Assembly: GCA_964541635.1 (NCBI GenBank)
Contig: CAZIQM010000052.1
Coordinates: forward strand, 1 to 7,469
Source of the DNA: DALYDP01 sp964541635
Lineage (GTDB): Bacteria; Patescibacteriota; Gracilibacteria; Peribacterales; Peribacteraceae
Reading direction: 5' to 3'
Length of the DNA: 7,469 nucleotides
Shown here: positions 1 to 5,283 of the stretch, in pieces
Layout of the letters: every line of letters begins with the position of its first letter
Position numbering within the stretch: position 1 is the stretch's first letter
The notes under the pieces: generated by a model
What the model saw: only the letters and a program-made list of their open reading frames with translations
Told to the model about the DNA's origin: nothing
Databases searched by the model: none
Made by a program: the position numbers and the translations under genes

Positions 1-596
1 GCCACGCGATCGTCGGCCACCTGTGCCAGGAGAGCGACAAGCTGCACAAAATCTCGATCGTCTCGCGCGGGTCGGCGCTCGGCGTCACGTGGTTCCTGCC
101 GGAAGAAGACACCTACACGACCAGCAGGCAGAAGTTCCTCGACGAAATCTGCGGCCTCCTCGGCGGCCGCGCGGCGGAAGCGCTCGTGATGAAGGACATC
201 ACGACGGGCGCCTCCAGCGACATCGAACGCGCGTCGTCCATCGCGCGCAGCATGGCCATGCGCTACGGCATGGACGATTCGCTCGGTCCGGTCGCGTACG
301 GCGAATCGCAGGGCAGCGGGGCGCTGGGCACCGACCTGGCGAGCATGCGCAACTACTCCGAGGAGAGCGCGAAGAAGATCGACGCGTTCGTGAAGGGCAC
401 GCTCGACAAGCAGTACGAGCGCGCGTTCGGCATGCTCGAGAAGCACGAGAAGAAGCTCCATGAGATCGCGAAGGTGCTCCTCAAGAAGGAAACCATGAGC
501 GTCGAGGAGTTCGTCGACATCTTCGAGGACAAGCCCATCGGCACGACGAAGCGCAAGAAAGCCGAGGCGAAGGAGAAGGAGGCTCTCGAGGCTTAA
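1..596 (+). CDS. ftsH: ATP-dependent zinc metalloprotease FtsH, C-terminal fragment (5' end outside window)
   Basis: FtsH is a membrane-anchored AAA+ protease that degrades misfolded and regulatory proteins at the inner face of the cytoplasmic membrane. The visible 197 residues (frame starting at base 3) are most of the M41 peptidase domain. They begin with HAIVGH, in which the first His is the second zinc His of the HExxH motif; the Glu and first His lie off the left edge. The third zinc ligand is D73 in TGASSDIERAS. The segment FLDEICGLLGGRAAE before it and the RYGMDDSLGPVAYGE segment after it are typical of the family. The tail is helical and charged, ending in a Lys/Glu/Ala-rich stretch after the EEFVDIFEDKP segment. 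The membrane helices and AAA domain are not in the window. It ends with TAA at 594-596, convergent with and overlapping the next gene. Family assignment is secure. Confidence 0.96.
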   Translation, partial: HAIVGHLCQESDKLHKISIVSRGSALGVTWFLPEEDTYTTSRQKFLDEICGLLGGRAAEALVMKDITTGASSDIERASSIARSMAMRYGMDDSLGPVAYGESQGSGALGTDLASMRNYSEESAKKIDAFVKGTLDKQYERAFGMLEKHEKKLHEIAKVLLKKETMSVEEFVDIFEDKPIGTTKRKKAEAKEKEALEA

Positions 597-1060
597 TCGC
601 CGCTTTTGCGAAGGCGGTATTCCTGCCACGTCAGCGCTACGATGGCGCAGTCGAGGAGCGTGAGGGCGATGAGCAGGGGTGAGCCTGTGCGCGCGATTTC
701 GACGGTTTGGTACGCGATGAGGACGCCGAGGAGGATCATCGTCAGGGGATACGCCCAGCGTTTCCGCATGAACAGCGCGCGCACGAGGAATAATTTCACC
801 AATCCGTGGCTGAGCAGGAACACGACGGATACGAGCTTGCCGTGCGGGGTAACAGACGTGCCCTCGTGCAGGAGGAAGTTCGCGATGATGTCGCCCGGGT
901 CTTCCGATAATTCCCCGCGTGTCATGAACGACGCGAGCCACGCGATCCGCGCGCTGCTGAGGACGAGCAGCGCCGTCCCGCCGATGACTTCGGCCAGTCC
1001 GTCGAGACCCTTGAAGAAAATCCCGCAATCGAAGAGCCGATGGGTCCAACGCCGGTCCAT
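593..1060 (-). CDS. DUF2127 family four-helix membrane protein
   Basis: A 155-residue integral membrane protein of unknown function, resembling DUF2127. Family-like features are FFKGLDGLAEVIGG near residues 15-28, the polar ELSEDPGDIIANFLLHEG linker (50-67), LLSHGLVKLFLV (82-93) and RKRWAYPLTM. Hydrophobic segments lie at about 20-42, 76-98, 101-123 and 128-148, so four membrane helices are likely. I chose the ATG at 1058-1060. The frame stays open upstream, but that part is an antisense shadow of the yceI gene. Only a weak G-rich stretch (GGGG, 4 bases before the ATG) could act as a ribosome binding site. The YceI terminator sits just upstream, so the gene needs its own promoter or read-through. 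Its stop TAA (593-595) overlaps the ftsH stop on the other strand. The family call comes from recognised motifs; no function is implied. Confidence 0.88.
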   Translation of the reverse strand: MDRRWTHRLFDCGIFFKGLDGLAEVIGGTALLVLSSARIAWLASFMTRGELSEDPGDIIANFLLHEGTSVTPHGKLVSVVFLLSHGLVKLFLVRALFMRKRWAYPLTMILLGVLIAYQTVEIARTGSPLLIALTLLDCAIVALTWQEYRLRKSGD

Positions 1061-1079
1061 GTCCCCATCGTACCCTACG

Positions 1080-1103
1080 AAAACGGCCCCCGTTCGGAGG
1101 CCG
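1080..1103 (-). terminator. Rho-independent terminator after yceI
   Basis: On the minus strand CGGCCTCC (1103-1096), loop GAAC, then GGGGGCCG (1091-1084) form an 8-bp stem with one G-U pair, followed by TTTT at 1083-1080. It lies 22 bases after the yceI stop and about 20 bases before the DUF2127 start. The T-tract is short and there is none on the plus strand, so it should act in one direction. Confidence 0.7.
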
Positions 1104-1125
1104 TGATCGTCGCTATGGCAAGCGC

Positions 1126-1731
1126 TTATTTCTTGAAGACCAACTTGACCGTGACCGGCACCGTCTCGTCGAGGAGCTTGTCCTTGTACTGGTCGTTGCC
1201 GATGCCCCATTCCTTCCGGGGGAAATCGAACGTGGCGAGCACGTAGTCGTTTGTGATTTCGGATTCGAAGGTCACGGACTTCGTCTGGCCCTTCACGGTC
1301 AAATCGCCCGTGACGTCGTAGTGCGTGCCGTCTTCGTGCTCGATCTTCGTCGAGGCGAACGTCGCCGTCGCTCCGGAGGCGGTGTTGAAGAAGTCGGCCT
1401 TCTGGAGATGGCCGTCGAGGCCGGTGGCGTCCGTCTTCACGCTGGTCAGGTCGACCGTGGCGGAAATCGTCGCTTTTTCGAGGTTCGCGGGTTCCGTCGG
1501 GTCGAGCGTGACCTCCGCCGTGAACTCCGTGAACTTGCCCTCGTGGTCGACGATCGAGCTGCCGCCGACGAACGAGATGACGCTTTGGTCCGTGTCGATC
1601 TCCTTCGGGGTGCCGTCGAACGCGGCTTCCGTCGGGACGACCTCGGCCTTCTCGGCGTCGGTGAGGGACGACGTCTGGCACGCGGCCAACGCGAGGGCGG
1701 ACAAGGCGAGGGGGATCAGCGCTTTGCGCAT
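1126..1731 (-). CDS. YceI-family lipoprotein
   Basis: A 201-residue exported lipoprotein with a YceI-like lipocalin fold. These proteins form a beta barrel that binds isoprenoid or other amphipathic ligands; the ligand cannot be read from sequence. Residues 1-18 are a lipoprotein signal peptide: MRK, a hydrophobic core, then the lipobox L15-A16-A17-C18, so the mature protein would start with a lipidated Cys. A Thr/Ser/Glu-rich linker follows. The domain runs from about residue 46 (EIDTDQSVISFVGG) through HEGKFTEFTAEV, LDGHLQKADFFNT, YDVTGDLTVKGQTK and FDFPRKEWGIGND to a closing VPVTVKLVFKK, which is the usual order of YceI landmarks. The ATG at 1729-1731 is chosen because it starts the signal peptide; the frame is open for 42 more codons upstream but reads as non-coding. 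No Shine-Dalgarno sequence precedes it. A terminator follows the stop. Confidence 0.92.
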   Translation of the reverse strand: MRKALIPLALSALALAACQTSSLTDAEKAEVVPTEAAFDGTPKEIDTDQSVISFVGGSSIVDHEGKFTEFTAEVTLDPTEPANLEKATISATVDLTSVKTDATGLDGHLQKADFFNTASGATATFASTKIEHEDGTHYDVTGDLTVKGQTKSVTFESEITNDYVLATFDFPRKEWGIGNDQYKDKLLDETVPVTVKLVFKK

Positions 1732-1764
1732 GGTGGAATGGGGGTAGAAAAAATGAGCTCCGAG

Positions 1765-1770
1765 AGTATA
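1765..1770 (-). promoter_or_regulatory. Possible -10 element upstream of yceI
   Basis: TATACT on the minus strand matches the TATAAT consensus at 5 of 6 positions and lies 33 bases before the yceI ATG, in the 73-base gap after the SGNH gene. No convincing -35 hexamer is found 16-18 bases upstream. A small inverted repeat CCTTG-TAG-CAAGG lies just upstream. yceI may instead be read through from the acyltransferase genes, since there is no clear terminator in the gap. Confidence 0.25.
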
Positions 1771-1804
1771 TGGTGCCTTGCTACAAGGAAAGGCTAAGCC
1801 CTGG

Positions 1805-2791
1805 TTATTCGCCTTCTTCCTTTTGATCGAGCTTTTGCAGTTCGTCGATGATGCCATTGGTGAGCACGATCGCGCCCGTCGAGTTCGTGTGCGTCATGTT
1901 TTCCATGGCTTCGTCGGCGTACATTTCAATGCGGGGGTCGATCATGCAATTCGGCCACTCGGTGAGTACGTCCTCCACGTCCAAGACCGCTCCCCGGGCG
2001 AATTCGACGGCGTCAGGATCCGACATGACCCTCTCCGAAAGCGGACTGATTTTCACGTATACGGGTATCGAAAGCTCCGTTGCGATTTGGCAGAACTTTT
2101 GCAAGAAAACTGCCTGCTCCTCATGGAATCGCATGCCGTCGTTGTGCACGAAATCCATGAATTTCTTCAGCTTGGCGTTCGGGCCGTCCATTTCCAGGTG
2201 GTTGGGTATGTACCCGCGGTCGTACTCCTTGGTCGGTTCGCCCCGCGCGAGCATCGAGACCGACGTGGCGATTAGCTCGCGGTTCCTGTATGACGGCAGG
2301 ATTTTTTCGAGGAGGCGGCGGGGGTCGCGCCAATATGCCGGATCCGTTTGGGCCAGGTCTTCCCGTAGATCAGGTGTGTCGAAATACCGGTCGAACGGCG
2401 GAATGTTCGGCGTGACGTGCAGGTATTGCACGTTCAGGATGAAAACGAGTAAGCGCGGGCGCGTTGCATGCGTGGCCAAATATTCCCGCAGCAACCACAC
2501 GCTCGAAAAGCCCGATGCGCTCGCGTACGTGGCGAAGTTGTAGCTCGTGAGGCCGGTGCGTTCGTCGAATATTTTCGGTGACATGCCGTGCAACGCAGTG
2601 GAGTCGCCGAAAAACAGGACGTCATATGTTTCGTTCCCTGCCGCGGCCGATCGTTTGTCTTCGTACACGAAGACCGCTTCCGGTTTCGGTAGCAGTGGCC
2701 GGATGCCGGCGATCGCGAACTCCGCGGCCACGACCATCGCGAGGGCCGATGCCGCCACCTGCAATGCCGCGCGCGATTTAGAAGTTGGCAT
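1805..2791 (-). CDS. SGNH-like membrane-anchored acyltransferase/esterase partner of the MBOAT protein
   Basis: A 328-residue protein with one N-terminal membrane segment (about residues 9-30) and an extracytoplasmic domain. F61-G62-D63-S64 after the strand YDVLFFGDST is an SGNH block I, with S64 as the predicted nucleophile. VFILNVQYLH (116-125) could be a later core strand. Near the C-terminus NMTHTNSTGA (298-307) matches the usual DxxH-xN-xxGA block V, giving H301 as catalytic His, but the Asp three residues earlier is N298. In AlgJ/AlgX, DltD and related systems such proteins transfer an acyl group delivered by an MBOAT channel onto a polysaccharide or teichoic acid. The ATG at 2789-2791 overlaps the end of the MBOAT gene by 14 bases (ATGCCAACTTCTAA), suggesting translational coupling. 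There is no clear Shine-Dalgarno sequence. The frame upstream of this ATG lies inside the MBOAT gene and was ignored. Substrate and acyl group are unknown, and the protein could be inactive. Confidence 0.75.
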   Translation of the reverse strand: MPTSKSRAALQVAASALAMVVAAEFAIAGIRPLLPKPEAVFVYEDKRSAAAGNETYDVLFFGDSTALHGMSPKIFDERTGLTSYNFATYASASGFSSVWLLREYLATHATRPRLLVFILNVQYLHVTPNIPPFDRYFDTPDLREDLAQTDPAYWRDPRRLLEKILPSYRNRELIATSVSMLARGEPTKEYDRGYIPNHLEMDGPNAKLKKFMDFVHNDGMRFHEEQAVFLQKFCQIATELSIPVYVKISPLSERVMSDPDAVEFARGAVLDVEDVLTEWPNCMIDPRIEMYADEAMENMTHTNSTGAIVLTNGIIDELQKLDQKEEGE

Positions 2792-4151
2792 AGGTGAAAG
2801 CGGAAGGACCGGTCTGCGACAGCGTGATCGCGTAGAAACACGCGACCATGAACGCAACACGGGTCATGCGGTGCCAGCGGAGTGCGTTCAGCGATCCCGC
2901 GTTCGAGCAAGCATCGATCGCCAACTGCGTGGCCCAGAGTAGCAGCATGAGCAGGATGCCCGGGTCCGACAGCGCAATCGCGGGCGAACGGAGCGTGGAC
3001 ACTATGTCGGAGAGCACGCCGTGGAATTGCCCCATGCTTTGGCAGAAAAACAGGATCCAGCCGAACGTCACCGCTGCGAACGTGAGCGGGATGCCGACCG
3101 CCGGAAGCGTCAGGAACTTGGCTGCCCCCCATCGGTCCGCGCGTGATCGGACGAAGCGGTCCGCGCAGACCAGCACGCCGTGGTACACGCCCCAGAAGAA
3201 AAACGGCCACGACACGAAATGCCACAGTCCGGTGAGAAGGAACGTGATAAGGATGTTGCGGTATGTCGCAAAGCTTCCCCTTCGGTTGCCGCCCAGCGGA
3301 ATGTAGACGTAATCACGCATCCATCCCGAGAGCGACGAGTGCCATCGACGCCAGAACTCCGCCGCGCCGTTCGCGAAATACGGCAGCGAGAAGTTTTGCA
3401 GAAGATCGAACCCGAACAGTTTCCCCAAGCCGCGCGCGACGTTGGTATAGCCTGCGAAATCCGCGTAGATGAAGAGGGGGAGCGCGAGGAGCGCGGCGAA
3501 GAGATGTGTTTGGACGAGCTCCTGGTCCTGCGGAAACAGCATGCTCGTCTGTAGATACGCGGCCGAGGCGATCACGACCTTTTGCGTGATGCCCCAAAAA
3601 ATCAGCGTCAGCCCCTCCCACGCGTCGGCCGCGGACGCCGGATGGGTTTCAGAGAGTTGTTTTAGGAAACCGTCGGACCGCTCGATCGGTCCCGCGATGA
3701 ATTTCGGAAAGAACGCGAGGAACAGCGCGTAGTGGATGGGATCGCGTACGGCGGGAGTCGTTCCGCGGCCCACGTCGACCAGGTAGCCGATCGATTGGAG
3801 CGTGTAGAACGAAATGCCGAGCGGGAACACTGCGAAACTTCCCTGCAGCAGGGGGCCGAACAGGAACGTTTTATAGAGTGCGAGCGGCGCGAGCAACAAG
3901 GGGATCGCGATCCACAACGCCGAGCGCTGCCTGCGCTGCGAAGGGTGATTCTCCATCCAGATGCCCGCGGCAAACGACACGGCGGTCGCATACAGCAGGA
4001 AAATGACGAGAACTTTCGCCCACACGAGGACAAGCCCGTAACTTGCCGCCAAGAGCAATGCGTTACGGAGCCGCACGTTGGAACGCGCGAACGCGTGCGC
4101 GACCGCCAGGACGGCGACCGTGATCCAAAAGAAACCATCGACGAATTCCAC
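2778..4151 (-). CDS. MBOAT family O-acyltransferase (AlgI/DltB-like)
   Basis: A 457-residue polytopic membrane protein of the MBOAT family, which carries acyl groups across the cytoplasmic membrane to extracellular acceptors. With the chosen start, landmarks in order are FPLGISFYTLQ (109-119), FFPKFIAGPIER (147-158), DFAGYTNVARG (231-241), EFWRRWHSSLSGWMRDYVYI (265-284) with the IPLGG turn, and TGLWHF (307-312), in which H311 aligns with the catalytic His of AlgI; H324 in WGVYHG is the other conserved His. FGWILFFCQ and a C-terminal aromatic YANF end are also typical. The longest frame starts at an ATG inside the tRNA gene, which is impossible for a normal mRNA start. I chose GTG at 4149-4151, the only usual start codon in frame between the tRNA and the first membrane helix. 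No Shine-Dalgarno sequence precedes it. Length fits AlgI-like proteins. It overlaps the SGNH gene, its likely partner. Confidence 0.9.
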   Translation of the reverse strand: MEFVDGFFWITVAVLAVAHAFARSNVRLRNALLLAASYGLVLVWAKVLVIFLLYATAVSFAAGIWMENHPSQRRQRSALWIAIPLLLAPLALYKTFLFGPLLQGSFAVFPLGISFYTLQSIGYLVDVGRGTTPAVRDPIHYALFLAFFPKFIAGPIERSDGFLKQLSETHPASAADAWEGLTLIFWGITQKVVIASAAYLQTSMLFPQDQELVQTHLFAALLALPLFIYADFAGYTNVARGLGKLFGFDLLQNFSLPYFANGAAEFWRRWHSSLSGWMRDYVYIPLGGNRRGSFATYRNILITFLLTGLWHFVSWPFFFWGVYHGVLVCADRFVRSRADRWGAAKFLTLPAVGIPLTFAAVTFGWILFFCQSMGQFHGVLSDIVSTLRSPAIALSDPGILLMLLLWATQLAIDACSNAGSLNALRWHRMTRVAFMVACFYAITLSQTGPSAFTYANF

Positions 4152-4204
4152 GTACGCGAGTGTACAAGCGGTCCACGGGGGGAGGAACGGATTCCGATGA
4201 TGGA

Positions 4205-4290
4205 TGGTGCCCAGGAGAAGACTCGAACTTCCACGGGATTGCTCCCACACGCCCCTCAAGCGTGCGCGTCTACCATTTCGCCACCTGGGC
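4205..4290 (-). tRNA. tRNA-Leu (anticodon GAG)
   Basis: An 86-nt tRNA with an encoded CCA end. The acceptor GCCCAGG (4290-4284) pairs with CCTGGGC, followed by discriminator A and CCA (4208-4205). The D arm has GCG/CGC stems around AAATGGTAGA. The anticodon arm is CACGC-TTGAGGG-GCGTG with GAG at positions 34-36, reading CUC and CUU. The long variable arm has a GGGA-GCAA-TCCC stem, as expected for a class II tRNA. The T arm GGAAG-TTCGAGT-CTTCT closes with one G-U pair. It lies 53 bases before the MBOAT start on the same strand with no clear terminator between them, so they may share a transcript. Confidence 0.96.
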
Positions 4291-4296
4291 AGGTGG
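4281..4296 (-). other. Hairpin joining the tRNA-Leu leader to its acceptor strand
   Basis: On the minus strand CCACCT (4296-4291), the last six leader bases, is perfectly complementary to AGGTGG (4286-4281), tRNA positions 5-10, with GCCC (tRNA positions 1-4) as the loop. It competes with the acceptor stem in the precursor. The complementarity is certain; any role is conjecture. Confidence 0.35.
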
Positions 4297-4338
4297 ATGT
4301 GCCGTTTTTAGGCACGGAAAGAGCAACCGAGGGCCCTG

Positions 4339-4366
4339 AGTCTAGCAATGGCGCCTGGAAAGGCAA
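4339..4366 (-). promoter_or_regulatory. Candidate promoter for tRNA-Leu
   Basis: On the minus strand TTGCCT (4366-4361) and TAGACT (4344-4339) are separated by 16 bases; each matches 4 of 6 consensus positions. The downstream bases CAGGGCCCT form a G+C-rich discriminator, as is common at stable-RNA promoters. Transcription would start near 4331, about 40 bases before the mature tRNA. A small stem (GTGCC-7 nt-GGCAC, 4299-4315) lies in the leader. The site follows the HNH gene stop directly. Confidence 0.4.
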
Positions 4367-4372
4367 ATTGTC

Positions 4373-5221
4373 CTAGTGCCTGCTTCTGGTCGCTCGGAAG
4401 GCGTGAACGGGTTCCCGTTTCTTCTCCCTATGGCCATAGCGGTCCTGGTACGCCTTCATCCATTCGTGATACACGTCGGCGACCCTGTTCCGCTGCTTCG
4501 CGATGATCCCTTTCAGCTCCATCGAGACGCCCCGGGTCAGCTGCACGAGCTCGGAGGAGCCTAGCGTGGATTGCAAGGAGTCGCGCACGTCGTGGTGCAT
4601 CGAATCGACCCACGTGTAGCGTTCCCCGCGTCGCTCCGAGAGCATTTCGGTCATCGACCCCATCGGGTCGTCCTGCGTGTCGAAAAATCGACAGGCTTGT
4701 TTGATCAAGCGGGTTTTTTGCCACCCGAAACCTTCGCCGGTCTCCAGCCCCGCCATCGCGCAGTCCAAATGGAACAGTTCTTCCACCTGGTGCCTCGTTG
4801 CATGGAGGTAGAACTTGTGTGGATGATGCTCGAACGATTCGACGGTTCCCGACGGTACGACGGCCTTTTCCTTGTAGAGCTCCGACCAGTTTTCGACGTG
4901 CGCCATGTCGAAGACGGCGCGTAACTGGTACGGCGCGATCGTGCGGTACCGTCCGTATCCCACCGCATCGGTCGCGAACAGGCGCAGCATTTCAGATGGC
5001 AACGCGTTGCCGGTCATATCGTGGTACCAATCGTGTCGATCGGGATCCACTGGACTCAAGTTCACGCGCTTACCCGATCCTCCGCGCGAGCGGGGAACGT
5101 TGTGGTGGTCTTCGTCGGGGATGCGAATCGGTGCGAAGGCACCGGGAAATCCGGAGGGGCCGACATGGTCCTCCCGCTCGGGGAGTGCTTTTTCCACTGT
5201 CGTGGAAGGCACCCTTTGCAC
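4373..5221 (-). CDS. HNH-motif protein with unrecognised C-terminal region
   Basis: A 282-residue predicted soluble protein. Residues 36-67 hold an HNH/ββα-metal nuclease-like core: DEDHHNVPRSRGGSG (36-50), N54 in VNLSPVD, and RHDWYH (62-67), followed by DMTGNALPSEMLRLF. The His-His-Asn with the later Asn and His fits a metal-binding nuclease site without CxxC zinc knuckles. Residues 90-282 match no family I can name. They are rich in His, Glu and Arg, with aromatic motifs such as HHPHKFYLHATRHQVEELFHL (about 132-152), and end in a basic tail (EKKREP, RATRSRH). No signal peptide or membrane helix is seen. The first in-frame start is GTG at 5219-5221, with GGGAG 12 bases upstream, which is wide spacing; GTG codons at 5212 and 5197 are alternatives. 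It ends with TAG. Whether it cuts nucleic acid is unknown, and it may be a stand-alone nuclease or toxin-like protein. Confidence 0.7.
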   Translation of the reverse strand: MQRVPSTTVEKALPEREDHVGPSGFPGAFAPIRIPDEDHHNVPRSRGGSGKRVNLSPVDPDRHDWYHDMTGNALPSEMLRLFATDAVGYGRYRTIAPYQLRAVFDMAHVENWSELYKEKAVVPSGTVESFEHHPHKFYLHATRHQVEELFHLDCAMAGLETGEGFGWQKTRLIKQACRFFDTQDDPMGSMTEMLSERRGERYTWVDSMHHDVRDSLQSTLGSSELVQLTRGVSMELKGIIAKQRNRVADVYHEWMKAYQDRYGHREKKREPVHAFRATRSRH

Positions 5222-5274
5222 GCCCGAACGCTACTCCCGCGCACAAATCGTTGTCGACCAAACTGAGTTGCGGA

Positions 5275-5283
5275 TTATCCACA
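5275..5283 (+). other. Isolated perfect DnaA-box match
   Basis: TTATCCACA equals the consensus DnaA box. It overlaps the phosphoesterase stop codon. No second perfect copy, AT-rich unwinding region, dnaA or dnaN is seen nearby, so chance is likely; a regulatory DnaA site or titration site is possible. Confidence 0.2.

Noticed and set aside
1061..1681. Long upstream extension of the DUF2127 reading frame
   Set aside because: It runs antisense-frame through yceI and the terminator, gives Arg/His/Asp-rich low-complexity protein, and the DUF2127 homology begins at the ATG at 1060.
4205..4225. Integration site (att repeat) at the tRNA 3' end
   Set aside because: No copy of the tRNA 3' end longer than about 7 bases was found elsewhere in the window, and there is no integrase gene.
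4152..4259. ATG at 4259 as the MBOAT start
   Set aside because: It lies within the tRNA-Leu gene; the extension lacks family features and the GTG at 4151 gives a full-length MBOAT protein.
5192..5207. Hairpin TTCCAC-TGTC-GTGGAA as a terminator or leader element of the HNH gene
   Set aside because: On the minus strand it is followed by A bases, not T, and it lies within the predicted coding region if the GTG at 5221 is the start.
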